Shown here piece by piece: positions 25,868-35,044 of a stretch of DNA of 64,000 bases. The position numbers were made by a program, and so were the translations under genes. The stretch is from AC-32 sp038237925. Its GTDB lineage: Bacteria; Actinomycetota; Thermoleophilia; Gaiellales; Gaiellaceae. Each line of letters opens with the position of its first letter. Within the stretch, counting starts at the first letter, position 1. The notes beneath the pieces were generated by a model that saw nothing but the letters and a program-made list of their open reading frames with translations, had not been told where the DNA came from and searched no databases. The stretch is taken from assembly GCA_038237925.1 (NCBI GenBank), contig JBBRYF010000001.1:62001-126000 (forward strand), written 5' to 3'.

Positions 25868-26518
25868 GTGGACACGGTGGAGCACCTCGTGAAACCGAAG
25901 CTCCGCGGCGTCTTTCACGAGCTCGCTTTCTATGTTGCGGCGGTTGTCGGCGTCGTGCTCGTCCTCACCGCCGAGCCGGGCAGAGGCAGGCTGGCCGCGG
26001 CGATCTTCGCGGCCGGCGTCGCCGCCTGCTTCGGGGCGAGCGCCGTCTACCACCGCCCGACCTGGCGCCCACGGGCGCGCGCGTGGCTCGCCCGGCTCGA
26101 CCACGCAGGGATCTACCTCCTGATCGCCGGCAGCTATGCGCCGTTCGGGTTGATCGTGATGTCGAAGGGCTGGGCGATCCCGATTCTCGCGATCGTCTGG
26201 GGCGGTGCGCTCGCGGCGATCCTGCTGAAGCTGTTCTGGGTGAAAGCGCCGAAGCGGCTCTCCGCCGCGATCGGCCTGTCGCTCGGGTGGGTTGCGGCCG
26301 CCGCGTTCTCGCAACTGCTCAAGCTCCCCGCGGTGGCGCTCGCGCTAGTGGTCGCCGGCGGGGTCCTCTACAGCGTCGGCGCGATTGTCTACGCGCGGCG
26401 GCGGCCGAACCCGTACCCGCAGGTGTTCGGGTACCACGAGCTCTTCCACGTGCTCACGGTCGCCGCGGCCGCCTGTCAGTACGTGGCCGTCGCGTTCTGG
26501 GTCCTGCCGCGCGCGTAG
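25868..26518 (+). CDS. Hemolysin III / PAQR-family membrane protein
   Basis: A 216-residue seven-helix protein of the PAQR/YqfA family. Conserved residues include the FHELAFYVA start, SAVYHRPTW, LDHAGIYLLIAGSYAPF and the C-terminal FGYHELFHVLTVAA, whose histidines coordinate a metal in the adiponectin-receptor fold. Bacterial members affect membrane fluidity homeostasis. GTG 25868. No operon partner is evident. Confidence 0.88.
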   Translation: MDTVEHLVKPKLRGVFHELAFYVAAVVGVVLVLTAEPGRGRLAAAIFAAGVAACFGASAVYHRPTWRPRARAWLARLDHAGIYLLIAGSYAPFGLIVMSKGWAIPILAIVWGGALAAILLKLFWVKAPKRLSAAIGLSLGWVAAAAFSQLLKLPAVALALVVAGGVLYSVGAIVYARRRPNPYPQVFGYHELFHVLTVAAAACQYVAVAFWVLPRA

Positions 26519-26524
26519 CTCCCG

Positions 26525-27505
26525 TTACAGCGAAGCGATGACGGCCTCCGCTTCGGAGACGAGGCTTCGGACGATGTCGCCGGCAGGCTCCTCGCGGGTT
26601 ACGAGCCCGACACCCTGTCCGGCCCAGTGCGGGAGCGGCTCGACGTCGCCTCCCATCGTGGCCGCGGGCGTCGACGATGCGTAGCGGTTGATCGGCGTGC
26701 CGTCGGGCCTTGTCGCGGGCTCGTCGTCCTCACCGGGCCTCGAGCCCGACGGCGGGCGGCCGGCTTGCTCCCAGGCCTCGACGGTCGAGTTGCGAAGCGC
26801 CCTGTGCGGCGCGTCGGGCCAGCCGCGATCGAAGAGGGTGCCGTAGAACGTGTCGCTCTCGGCCGCAGCGAGGATGCGTCGGCGGTAGTCGTCGTGAATC
26901 CCGGCCTCCGACGCAGCCAGGAATCGCGTGCCGACCCACGCGCCGGCGGCGCCGAGCGCGAGGACGGCGGCGAGCCCTCGCCCGTCCGCGATCCCGCCCG
27001 CCGCGACGACCGGAACCGGGGCGACGGCATCGACCACGCGCGGGACGAGCGCGAGCGTGGCCACGGTTCCCCAGACGTGTCCGCCGGCCTCCCAGCCCTG
27101 CGCCACGACGACGTCTGCGCCCGCGGCGGCCGCGGCCCGTCCCTCCTCGGCAGTGCCGACGGTGACGAAGACGATCGCCCCCGCCGCACGGGCTTCCTCG
27201 ATGACGGGGCTGGCGTCGCCCCAGAAGAACGAGACGACGGGGACGCCGGCTTCGAGCGCGGCTGCGAGCCGCTCACGCTGATCCCACTCCAGGCCCAAGT
27301 TGATCCCGAACGGCCGCGTCGTGCGCCCGCGCAGGTCGGCGACGAGCGTCGCTATCTCGTCCGGCGAGCTCCAGCTCAGCGGAAGCACCCCGAGTGCACC
27401 CGCATTCGAGACCGCGGCTGCCAGTTCCGTCGTCACGGCGCCGCCCATCGGAGCGAGGACGACGGGGGCCTCGATGCCGACGAGATCGCACAACGGCGTT
27501 CGCAC
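26525..27505 (-). CDS. Nitronate monooxygenase family protein
   Basis: A 326-residue FMN TIM-barrel oxidoreductase (NMO/2-nitropropane dioxygenase). It shows PVVLAPMGGAVTTELAAAVS at the N-terminus, the conserved QGWEAGGHVWG with the catalytic-type His, and the phosphate-binding GGIADGRGLAAVLALGA. It oxidises alkyl nitronates such as propionate 3-nitronate. Convergent with the PAQR gene. Confidence 0.88.
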   Translation of the reverse strand: MRTPLCDLVGIEAPVVLAPMGGAVTTELAAAVSNAGALGVLPLSWSSPDEIATLVADLRGRTTRPFGINLGLEWDQRERLAAALEAGVPVVSFFWGDASPVIEEARAAGAIVFVTVGTAEEGRAAAAAGADVVVAQGWEAGGHVWGTVATLALVPRVVDAVAPVPVVAAGGIADGRGLAAVLALGAAGAWVGTRFLAASEAGIHDDYRRRILAAAESDTFYGTLFDRGWPDAPHRALRNSTVEAWEQAGRPPSGSRPGEDDEPATRPDGTPINRYASSTPAATMGGDVEPLPHWAGQGVGLVTREEPAGDIVRSLVSEAEAVIASL

Positions 27506-27582
27506 GGGCCGAGCCTAACGCTCACCGGGAATCCGGCACGGCCGACGCGGCGTACATCTTGGCGAATACGAAGAGGAGAACC

Positions 27583-28086
27583 ATGAAACGAGGCGTAGTG
27601 ATCGTGGTGTTCGGCCTGCTGTTGCTGGCAGCGGCCGGGTGCGGCGGGAAATACGGGAGCTCGAGCAAGTCCCAGAGCTCGACTACGAAGAGCAGCAGCG
27701 GGGGCGGGCAGAAATCGATCGCCGGCGTCAACGTGAACGACCACGGCACGAAGTCGGTCAGCGGCAAGACCGCGGTCGTGCTGGGCGACTACTACTTCAA
27801 GCCCACCGTGATCGAGGCCAAGCCCGGCGCGAAGATCACGCTCCAGCTCAAGAACGAGGGCCAGGTCGCCCACACGTTCACGATCGACGCGCAGGGGATC
27901 GACAAGAACCTCGACCCCGGCGCGAAGGCGACCGTCACGGTCACGGTCCCAAAGACAGGGGCGGTCTCGTTCTACTGCCGCTACCACAGGAGCTCGGGGA
28001 TGGCCGGCGCGCTGGCGGTTGCCGGCAGCGGCGGCATGACGGGCACCGGAGGCGGGACGACGACCAACGGCGGCAACGGGTACTAA
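27583..28086 (+). CDS. Cupredoxin-domain lipoprotein
   Basis: A 167-residue lipoprotein with lipobox LLAAAGCGG (Cys about 21), a Ser/Lys/Gly-rich linker and a cupredoxin domain (about 65-145). The copper ligands are His in VAHTF, then Cys, His and Met in YCRYHRSSGM. It probably carries electrons or copper outside the membrane. The C-terminal Gly/Thr tail is low complexity. GAGGAG precedes ATG 27583. Confidence 0.88.
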   Translation: MKRGVVIVVFGLLLLAAAGCGGKYGSSSKSQSSTTKSSSGGGQKSIAGVNVNDHGTKSVSGKTAVVLGDYYFKPTVIEAKPGAKITLQLKNEGQVAHTFTIDAQGIDKNLDPGAKATVTVTVPKTGAVSFYCRYHRSSGMAGALAVAGSGGMTGTGGGTTTNGGNGY

Positions 28087-28134
28087 GTCGCAGCGAACGA
28101 TGAGTTTTCGACGGCCGTCCGGTCTGTGCCTACG

Positions 28135-29106
28135 ATGGCGGTCGTGGAAGGATCGACACTCGCCCCGACCCCGGCCTTCGGGGAGCTGGAGCAGCATCGC
28201 CGCGAGCTGACGGCGCACTGCTACCGCATGCTCGGCTCGCCGTTCGAGGCCGAGGACGCCGTCCAGGAGACGCTGCTCCGCGCGTGGAAGAGCCTCGACC
28301 GCTTCGAGGGCCGCTCCGCGCTGCGTTCGTGGCTCTACCGGATCGCGACGAACGTCTGCCTGGACATGCTCGACGGCAGCCAGCGCCGCGCGCGGCCGAT
28401 GGATCTCGGGCCGGCGGGCGAGCCGATCGTCGAGAACCTGCGCACGCCGGAGGTGTCATGGCTCCAGCCGGTGCCGGACAGCCTCGTCGCCGACCCGGCC
28501 GAGACGGTCGCCTCGCGCGACACGATCCGGCTCGCGTTCGTGGCCGCGCTGCAGCACCTGCCGCCGCGGCAGCGCGCGGTGCTGATCCTCTGCGAGGTGC
28601 TGCGCTGGAAGGCGGCCGAGGTCGCCGAGCTGCTCGAGACGAGCGTCGCCTCGGTGAACAGCGCACTCCAGCGGGCGCGCGCGACGCTCGAACAGACCGA
28701 TCTTTCGCCGGAGACCTCCTTCGACGAGCCCGACCGGGACCTGCTCGACCGCTACGTCCAGGCCTTCGAGCGCTACGACCTCGAGGCGCTCACGTCGCTG
28801 ATCCACGAGGACGCGACCCAGTCGATGCCGCCGTACGACCTCTGGCTGACCGGCCGCGACGACATCTTCACCTGGTGGTTCGGCCCGGGAATCGGCTGCA
28901 AGGGCTCGCGCGTGATCCCGACGGTGTCGGCGAACGGCTCGCCCGCGTTCGGCCAGTACAAGCCCGCGGAGTCCGGCGAGGGCTACGAGCCGTGGGCGCT
29001 GCAGGTGCTCGAGCTCTCAGGCGGCGGGGTCGCCGAGCTGACCTTCTTCCTCGACACCGAGACGCTCTTCCCGCTCTTCGGCCTGCCGCTCCGGCTCGAC
29101 GCGTAG
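28135..29106 (+). CDS. ECF sigma factor with SnoaL-like C-terminal domain
   Basis: A 323-residue ECF sigma-70 factor. Region 2 (about 25-90) has GSPFEAEDAVQETLLRAWKS and WLYRIATNVCLDML; region 4 (about 140-190) has LPPRQRAVLILCEVLRWKAA. A C-terminal SnoaL/NTF2-like domain (about 200-320) is typical of SigJ/SigG-like ECF groups, where it replaces an anti-sigma factor. Its last 90 bp overlap antisense with an STAS-domain gene. Target promoters unknown. Confidence 0.9.
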   Translation: MAVVEGSTLAPTPAFGELEQHRRELTAHCYRMLGSPFEAEDAVQETLLRAWKSLDRFEGRSALRSWLYRIATNVCLDMLDGSQRRARPMDLGPAGEPIVENLRTPEVSWLQPVPDSLVADPAETVASRDTIRLAFVAALQHLPPRQRAVLILCEVLRWKAAEVAELLETSVASVNSALQRARATLEQTDLSPETSFDEPDRDLLDRYVQAFERYDLEALTSLIHEDATQSMPPYDLWLTGRDDIFTWWFGPGIGCKGSRVIPTVSANGSPAFGQYKPAESGEGYEPWALQVLELSGGGVAELTFFLDTETLFPLFGLPLRLDA

Positions 29107-29310
29107 CACCTCCTCGAGCCCGGTGCACTCGATCAGGCAGCACAGCTCGGCCGACGCGTGGCGCAGCCGCAGCTCCAGGCCCACGCGCTTCGCGGCGAGC
29201 TGGAGTCGCGCGAGCGCGTCCACGGCCGCCGCATCGGCGGGCAGCGCGCGGACGTCGCAGGACAATCTCCGCATCGTGGAGACAAGACGGTCTCGCGCGC
29301 AGGAACTCAT
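29017..29310 (-). CDS. STAS-domain protein (anti-sigma-antagonist-like)
   Basis: A 97-residue MlaB/SpoIIAA-like STAS domain: LSCDVRALPADAAAVDALAR, then QLAAKRVGLELRLRHAS and LIECTGLEEVLRV, with an acidic tail. The usual phospho-Ser position is not obvious. The gene runs opposite to the ECF sigma factor and its 3' 90 bp lie inside the sigma coding sequence, so both strands are coding there. The start could be ATG 29310 or the internal ATG of MRRLSC. The pairing suggests a regulatory link, which is inference. Confidence 0.65.
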   Translation of the reverse strand: MSSCARDRLVSTMRRLSCDVRALPADAAAVDALARLQLAAKRVGLELRLRHASAELCCLIECTGLEEVLRVEPERQAEEREERLGVEEEGQLGDPAA

Positions 29311-29377
29311 CGCCCGGCCCGATGAATTTTGCGATTCGCGGAAGTCGAAGTAGCGTGAAGACGTTCATGGGGAGACG

Positions 29378-30826
29378 ATGAAACTCGACCGCCGCACCCG
29401 CTGGGTTGCGCTCTACGTCCTCTGCCTGGGGGACTTGATGATCGTGCTCGACGCGACGATCGTGAACGTCGCGCTGCCATCGATTCGCGCGGATCTCGGG
29501 TTCACCTCGGCTTCGCTCGCATGGGTGGTGAACGCGTACCTGCTGACCTTCGGCGGTTTCCTGCTCCTCGGCGGGCGGCTCGGCGATCTGTTCGGGCACC
29601 GGCGGCTTTTCCTCGGCGGGATCGCGCTCTTCACCGTCGCCTCGCTCGCGTGTGGGCTCTCGGGCTCGCAGGGCTTCCTGATCGCGGCGCGCTCGGTGCA
29701 GGGCGTCGGCGGTGCGGTCGTCTCCGCCGTCGCGTTCTCGCTGATCATGACGCTCTTCCAGGAGCCCGCCGAGCGCGCGAAGGCGATGGGCTTCTTCGGC
29801 TTCGTGATGGCCGGCGGCGGGAGTATCGGAGTCCTGCTCGGGGGTGTGCTGACCGACCTGCTGAGCTGGCACTGGATCTTCCTCGTCAACCTGCCCGTCG
29901 GCGTGCTCGTGTTCGCGCTGAGCCTGCCGCTCCTGCCGAGCGGCAACGGCGAGGCCGCCACCGGCCGGGTCGACGTGGCCGGCGCGCTGACCGTGACGGC
30001 GGCGCTGATGCTCGCGGTCTACGCGATCGTGAACGGCAACGACAAGGGCTGGCTCTCGGGCCAGACCCTCGGCCTGCTCGCGGCCGCCGTCGTGTTGTTC
30101 GGGATCTTCATCGCGCTCGAGTCGCGAGTCCGCGCGCCGCTCGTGCCGCTGCGGCTCTTCAAGCTGCGGAACGTCGCCGTCGCGAACGTCGTCGGGATCC
30201 TCTGGTCGGCGGCGATGTTCGCGCTTTTCTTCCTCGCGGCCCTCTACCTCCAGCGCGTGCTCGGGTACAACCCGCTGCACGTCGGGCTCGCGTTCCTGCC
30301 CGCGAACATCATCATGGGCGCGTTCTCGCTCGGTCTCTCGGCGCGGATCGTGATGCGCTTCGGCGTGCGCGCTCCCATCGGCATCGGAATGGCGCTGGTG
30401 GCGGTCGGTCTCGTGCTCTTCGCGCGCGCGCCCGTGAACGGTAAGTTCCTGGTCGACGTGCTGCCGATGATGATCCTGCTCGGGATCGGGATCGGGATGG
30501 CGATGAACCCGGTGCTGATGGCCGCGATGAGCGAGGTCGAGCCGAGCGAGTCGGGGCTCGCCTCAGGCGTGATGAATACGGCGTTCATGATGGGCGGCGC
30601 GCTCGGGCTGGCCGTGCTCGCGAGCCTCGCGGCCTGGCGCACGTCGAGCCTCGAGGGCTCGGAGTCCGCAGTTACCGCGTTGAACGCCGGCTACCACCTC
30701 GCGTTCATCATCGGAGCGGCGTTCGCGCTGCTCGCCTCGCTCGTCGCGGTCACGCTCCTGCGGGAGCCCGAGCTGGAGGGCCACGCCGAGGGCGCACCCG
30801 CGTTGGCCGCCTCCCAGGCCGACTGA
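29378..30826 (+). CDS. MFS drug exporter, DHA2 family
   Basis: A 482-residue 14-helix transporter of the EmrB/QacA type with LDATIVNVALPSI in helix 1, motif A LLGGRLGDLFGHRRLF and motif B RSVQGVGGAVVSA. It is a paralogue of the exporter at 4005-5483. A flavin reductase-like gene starts 1 bp after its stop. No local repressor. Substrate unknown. Confidence 0.92.
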   Translation: MKLDRRTRWVALYVLCLGDLMIVLDATIVNVALPSIRADLGFTSASLAWVVNAYLLTFGGFLLLGGRLGDLFGHRRLFLGGIALFTVASLACGLSGSQGFLIAARSVQGVGGAVVSAVAFSLIMTLFQEPAERAKAMGFFGFVMAGGGSIGVLLGGVLTDLLSWHWIFLVNLPVGVLVFALSLPLLPSGNGEAATGRVDVAGALTVTAALMLAVYAIVNGNDKGWLSGQTLGLLAAAVVLFGIFIALESRVRAPLVPLRLFKLRNVAVANVVGILWSAAMFALFFLAALYLQRVLGYNPLHVGLAFLPANIIMGAFSLGLSARIVMRFGVRAPIGIGMALVAVGLVLFARAPVNGKFLVDVLPMMILLGIGIGMAMNPVLMAAMSEVEPSESGLASGVMNTAFMMGGALGLAVLASLAAWRTSSLEGSESAVTALNAGYHLAFIIGAAFALLASLVAVTLLREPELEGHAEGAPALAASQAD

Positions 30827-30827
30827 C

Positions 30828-31538
30828 ATGCGCGCGCTCGTCAAGGAGAAGCGGGAGGTCGCCAAGGGGACGCTGCTCGTCGTCTTCGACCTCCAGGGTG
30901 CCGAGCTCGACTTCCGCGCGGGCCAGTACTTCTGGGTCGAGCTGCTCGACTCGCCCTACGAGGACGAGAAGGGCCTGCGCCGCCACATCTCCGTCGTCAC
31001 GTCGCCGACCGAGCGCGGGGTGCTCGGGCTCTGCACGCGACTGCGCGACACCGCCTTCAAGAAGACACTCGCCGAGCTCGAGGTCGGCGACGAGGTCGAG
31101 GTCGAGGAGCCGAAGGGCGACTTCGTCCTCCCGGAGGACACAAGCCGGCCGTACGTCTTCGTCGCCGGCGGGATCGGGATCACCGTCTTCCGCTCGATGT
31201 TGCGCTACATCGCCGACAGGGGCGGGCCGTACCGCGTGACGCTCGTCTACTCGAACCGCGACCGCGAGTCGACGCCGTTCCTCGACGAGCTCCAGGAGCT
31301 CGAGCGGACGCTGCCGGGCTTCAAGCTCGTGCTGACGATGACGCAGGACGAGGGCTGGGAGGGCGAGAGCCGCTACATCGGCGCCGACCTGCTGAACGAG
31401 CACCTCGACGGCGAGCTCGGCGACTACTCGTACCTGATCGCAGGCCCGCCGCCGATGGTGGAGACGGCGGTCGAGGCGCTTGCGTCTCAAGGCGTGCCGG
31501 AGGGGCAGGTGCTCCCCGACCGCTTCAGCGGCTACTGA
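30828..31538 (+). CDS. Ferredoxin-NADP+ reductase-like flavoprotein
   Basis: A 236-residue FNR-type oxidoreductase: FAD-binding barrel with RRHISVVTSPTE, and NAD(P)-binding half with YVFVAGGIGITVFRSMLRY and GPPPMVETAVEAL. It lacks the C-terminal 2Fe-2S domain, so it probably reduces a separate ferredoxin or other acceptor. ATG 30828 lies directly after the exporter stop, implying one transcript. Confidence 0.88.
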   Translation: MRALVKEKREVAKGTLLVVFDLQGAELDFRAGQYFWVELLDSPYEDEKGLRRHISVVTSPTERGVLGLCTRLRDTAFKKTLAELEVGDEVEVEEPKGDFVLPEDTSRPYVFVAGGIGITVFRSMLRYIADRGGPYRVTLVYSNRDRESTPFLDELQELERTLPGFKLVLTMTQDEGWEGESRYIGADLLNEHLDGELGDYSYLIAGPPPMVETAVEALASQGVPEGQVLPDRFSGY

Positions 31539-31660
31539 GCCTGCGGGAAATCCGCAGGCAACGCCCGGCTCCCTACCGATGGCGCCGCGAGCGATCGAGC
31601 CGAGACTCCTTGCGAAAGGCCAGGCAGCTCAAGTGCCTCGGCCGCGACGGAAGGAGCACC

Positions 31661-32323
31661 ATGAGGAAGTTCTTCGAGATTGGCGGAATCGCCGCCGCTG
31701 CGATCCTGATCGCGTTCGGCATCACGTCGATCGTGGTCGGCCTCAACGGCCGCAGCACCGTTCGCACGAGCCTCAGCCAGGAGCAAATCGTCGGCTCGCC
31801 CGACATGACGCCGTCGGCGATCGCCGCGGAGGCCAAGAAGGCCGGCCTCCCGAACACGATCGATCTGCCGACCGTCCCCGTGGCCGGCAAGGCGATCGAC
31901 ACCGGCGCACGCGCCCAAGCGTTCGCCAGCTACATGCGCATCCACGCGCTGGAGGCCTCCGGCGGCCTGACGTACTCCCAGATGGGGCGCTTCATGGCCA
32001 AGCCCGGCACGCCGGCGAGCTTCACCGACGGTCACGGCGCGACGAACGACCCGAAGTACGCGCTCGTCGACTCGACGACCAAGCAGCCGGTGGACAACGG
32101 CGCCAGGAATCTCTGGGTGACCGAGACCGCATTGACTACGGCGCTCAACACGAGCTACATGGCCGAGCAGGTCTCGCTCTTCGGTATCGCGATGGGCGTG
32201 GCGCTGCTGCTCGCCGGGATCGGCTTCGGGATCCTGACGATCGGCGGGGCGCTGCGGACCGAGGGATCGCGCTTCGGCTTCCTTCGCGGCAGCAAGCCCG
32301 CCGCAGTCGCCGCCAAGGCGTAA
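31661..32323 (+). CDS. Two-helix membrane protein of unknown function
   Basis: A 220-residue protein with an N-terminal membrane helix (IAAAAILIAFGITSIVVGL), an outside domain of about 130 residues (LTYSQMGRFMAKPGTPASF), and a C-terminal helix (GIAMGVALLLAGIGFGIL) ending in a basic tail. ATG 31661 has AAGGAG just upstream; earlier in-frame sequence lacks a ribosome site. Not recognised. A strong terminator follows. Confidence 0.72.
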   Translation: MRKFFEIGGIAAAAILIAFGITSIVVGLNGRSTVRTSLSQEQIVGSPDMTPSAIAAEAKKAGLPNTIDLPTVPVAGKAIDTGARAQAFASYMRIHALEASGGLTYSQMGRFMAKPGTPASFTDGHGATNDPKYALVDSTTKQPVDNGARNLWVTETALTTALNTSYMAEQVSLFGIAMGVALLLAGIGFGILTIGGALRTEGSRFGFLRGSKPAAVAAKA

Positions 32324-32343
32324 AAGCTCCTCCGTCGCTCGAC

Positions 32344-32367
32344 AAGGGCCGCCTCCGGGCGGCCCTT
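32344..32367 (+). terminator. Hairpin terminator
   Basis: Perfect 10-bp stem AAGGGCCGCC / GGCGGCCCTT with loop TCCG, just beyond the 32323 stop and before the convergent response-regulator gene. It may serve both strands. Confidence 0.8.
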
Positions 32368-32369
32368 CG

Positions 32370-33023
32370 TCATCCCTGGGGGCGGTCGTCGAGCAGGCCC
32401 TGGTCGAGCGCGTAACGAACGAGCTCAGCGCGACTCGAGAGGCGGAGCTTCTGCAGGATGTGCGCGCGGTGCGTCTCGGCGGTGCGCACCGAGACGAACA
32501 GCTGCTGCGCGATCTCCTGGTTCGTGTGGCCGAGCGCGAGCAGCCGCAGCACCTCCGCCTCGCGCTCCGAGAGGGGATCCTCGTCCGCGCGACGGCGCTC
32601 CTCGGTGTCGGCGGCGACGAGGCGTGCTCCGAGCTCGGGGTGGACGTAGCGCCCGCCGCCGGCGACCTCGCGCACGGCGGCCACCACCTCGGTGTCCGCC
32701 GCCTCCTTCAGCACGTAGCCGCTGGCGCCGGCCGAAAAGGCCTCGCGCACGTACTGCGGGTCGTCCTGCATCGAGAGCACGAGCACCTTCGCCTCGGGGG
32801 TCTCCTTCAGCAGCGTCGGGATGATCTCGAGGCCGCTCCGGTCGGGCAGCACGACGTCGAGCAGGATCACGTCCGGCTTCAGCGAGCGCGCCTCGAAGAT
32901 CGCCTCGCGCGCCGAGCCGGCTTCGCCGACGGGCTCGATCCCGTCCTCGCTCTCGAGCACGAGCTTGAGGCCCGACCGAACGACGGCATGGTCGTCGACG
33001 ACGAGCACGCGGATGTCTGTCAC
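32370..33023 (-). CDS. NarL/LuxR-type response regulator
   Basis: A 217-residue regulator. The receiver domain has VDDHAVVRSG, phospho-acceptor Asp in VILLDVVLPDRSG (about 55) and YVLKEAADTE. The output is a LuxR helix-turn-helix (LSEREAEVLRLLALGHTNQE, VSVRTAETHRAHIL). ATG 33023 overlaps the kinase stop (ATGA), making it the partner of that GAF kinase. Confidence 0.92.
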   Translation of the reverse strand: MTDIRVLVVDDHAVVRSGLKLVLESEDGIEPVGEAGSAREAIFEARSLKPDVILLDVVLPDRSGLEIIPTLLKETPEAKVLVLSMQDDPQYVREAFSAGASGYVLKEAADTEVVAAVREVAGGGRYVHPELGARLVAADTEERRRADEDPLSEREAEVLRLLALGHTNQEIAQQLFVSVRTAETHRAHILQKLRLSSRAELVRYALDQGLLDDRPQG

Positions 33024-34648
33024 GCGGGTACCTCGATCGCCACGGCGGTGCCGCCGGTCGTCGTCGATTCGACCGAGAGCGTCCCGTCGAGCAGCTCGAT
33101 TCGCTCGCGCATCCCGATCAGGCCGATGCCGGCGCCCGGTGCCTGCGGGTCGAAGCCCTGGCCGTCGTCCTCGATCATCGCCTTGATCCTGCCACCCGAC
33201 CGCGTCAGCACGACGCTCACCCGCCGCGCATGTGCGTGCTTGACGACGTTCGTGAGCGACTCCTGCACGATCCGGTAGATCGCGGTCTCGACCTCGGTGG
33301 ACAAGCGCTCCGCGATCGCCCCGGCCTCGAGGTCGACCGCGATGCCGGTCTGCTCGGCGAAGCCCTCAGCCAGCCGCTCGAGCGCGGGCACCAGGCCGAA
33401 GTCGTCCAGGACCTTGGGCCGCAGCTCGACCGCGAGCCGGCGTACGTCCTGCAGCGTCGCGACGACCAGCTCCCGCAGGGCCGCGACCGACTCCGGCTCC
33501 GCGCCCTCGAGCTGCTTCAGGCCGAGCAGGATCGAGGTCAGCGCCTGCCCCGTCTCGTCGTGGAGCTCGCGTGCGAGCCGCCGCCGCTCGAGCTCCTGCG
33601 CGGCGACCACGCGTCGCAGGGCGTCGCGCTCGACGCGCTCGGAGAGCTCGACCGCCACGGCCGCGCGGGTCGCGAACGTCTCCGCGAGCCGGACGTCGTC
33701 GTCGGTGAAGTGGCCGTCCGGAGAGTCGAGCTTGTCGTAGGCGCTGATCACGCCGATCGGCTTGTTGTGGACGAGCAGCGGCACCCAGAGACCTGCTCGT
33801 GCGCCGGCGAGCTGGGTGAAGACGTGGTCCACCTCGGGGTCGTCGCCGACCGAGTCGACCCGCTCGCTGCGCAGCCGCTCGAGCACCCGGCCCGCCTTCG
33901 AGTCGCCCCTCGGCAACCGCTGGCCGACCAGCTCGGGCCCGCCCTCGCCCGCGGCGGTGACGACCCGGAGCTCGCCTTCCCCGGCCGGCAGGGTGACCGT
34001 GACCAGGCGGGCTTCGAGCAGCTCCTGCAGCCTGCGCGCGATCAGCTCGAGCAAGCGGTCGACATCTGTCTCCCTCGCGAGCGTGCCGCTGACCTCGATC
34101 AGCGACTCGAGCTGCCGGGACCAGCGCGTGGCCGACTCGTACAGTCGAGCGTTCTCGATCGCGACAGCGGCCTGCGCGGCGAGAAGGCCCACGAGCTCCT
34201 GGTCCTCCGCCGAGAAGTCGCCGCCGCCCTCTTTCTCGGTGAGATAGAGGTTGCCGTAGGCGACCCCGCGCAGCACGACCGGGACGCCGAGGAAGGTGCC
34301 CATCGGCGGGTGGTTCGGTGGGAACCCGACCGAGCGCGGGTCGTCGGCGATCGCGTGCAGGCGCAGCGGGCGCGCGTCGGTGATCAATGCGCCCAGGATC
34401 CCGCGGCCGTGAGGCGGGTCGCCGATCGCCACGCGCGTCTGCTCGTCGAGGCCATGGGTGACGAACCGTTCGAGACGCTCGCCGCTCGGATCGATCACGC
34501 CGAGCGCGGCGTAGCGCGCACCCGTCAGCTCGGCCGCGAGCTCGGTCAGGCGTTGGAGGAGGCTGTCGAGCGACAACTCCGAGGCGAGTGCGATCCCGGC
34601 CTCCAGCAGGGCCCGCAGCCGGGGCTCGCTGGGCGTCGTCGACTCCAC
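33020..34648 (-). CDS. Soluble GAF-domain sensor histidine kinase
   Basis: A 542-residue cytoplasmic kinase with two GAF domains (about 25-170 and 190-340), a HisKA_3 dimerisation domain with the phospho-His in LARELHDETGQALTSILLG (about 360) and a HATPase_c domain ending DGQGFDPQAPGAGIGLIGMR. DevS/NarX-like architecture; GAF domains of this class bind haem, nucleotides or other small ligands, but no diagnostic haem residue is evident. GTG 34648. It precedes its response regulator with a 4-bp overlap. Confidence 0.92.
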   Translation of the reverse strand: MESTTPSEPRLRALLEAGIALASELSLDSLLQRLTELAAELTGARYAALGVIDPSGERLERFVTHGLDEQTRVAIGDPPHGRGILGALITDARPLRLHAIADDPRSVGFPPNHPPMGTFLGVPVVLRGVAYGNLYLTEKEGGGDFSAEDQELVGLLAAQAAVAIENARLYESATRWSRQLESLIEVSGTLARETDVDRLLELIARRLQELLEARLVTVTLPAGEGELRVVTAAGEGGPELVGQRLPRGDSKAGRVLERLRSERVDSVGDDPEVDHVFTQLAGARAGLWVPLLVHNKPIGVISAYDKLDSPDGHFTDDDVRLAETFATRAAVAVELSERVERDALRRVVAAQELERRRLARELHDETGQALTSILLGLKQLEGAEPESVAALRELVVATLQDVRRLAVELRPKVLDDFGLVPALERLAEGFAEQTGIAVDLEAGAIAERLSTEVETAIYRIVQESLTNVVKHAHARRVSVVLTRSGGRIKAMIEDDGQGFDPQAPGAGIGLIGMRERIELLDGTLSVESTTTGGTAVAIEVPA

Positions 34649-34677
34649 GGAGCCAGCGTACTCGGGCGCGCGCCGAG

Positions 34678-34989
34678 CTAGGCGCCGACGGCGATCAGGC
34701 CCGCGAGTCGGTGGGCCAGTTCGCCGAGTGCGCCGGGCTGGCCGACCAGGCTGAGGGTCACTCGCTCGCCCGCGATCGGTTGAACCACGAGGCTCGCTAG
34801 TCCGTTCAACCGGTCTGCGCTCGAGCGCCCGACGTGGACAGCGGCCAGCTCCCCGAAGGGGATCTCGCGCGCGATGTCCTCCGAGCCGGCGATGCCCGTC
34901 AGCTTGAGCGCCCCGGCGAGGAGCTCCAGCTTCCCGCGCGCGAGCGGCGAGACGCCTTCGCGCCAGACCACGCCGTAGCTCGTGTACAT
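34678..34989 (-). CDS. Conserved-looking hypothetical protein
   Basis: A 103-residue beta-rich protein (REGVSPLARGKLELLAGALK; EIPFGELAAVHVGR; GERVTLSLVG) that resembles a small PH-like barrel but matches nothing certain. It ends 29 bp upstream of the GAF kinase start on the same strand and is probably the first gene of that two-component operon. Confidence 0.6.
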   Translation of the reverse strand: MYTSYGVVWREGVSPLARGKLELLAGALKLTGIAGSEDIAREIPFGELAAVHVGRSSADRLNGLASLVVQPIAGERVTLSLVGQPGALGELAHRLAGLIAVGA

Positions 34990-35044
34990 GCCCTCAGTCT
35001 GTGGCGCGCGGCGCCGGGTCGCATCGGGAGTGCGCGCAGCGCGG

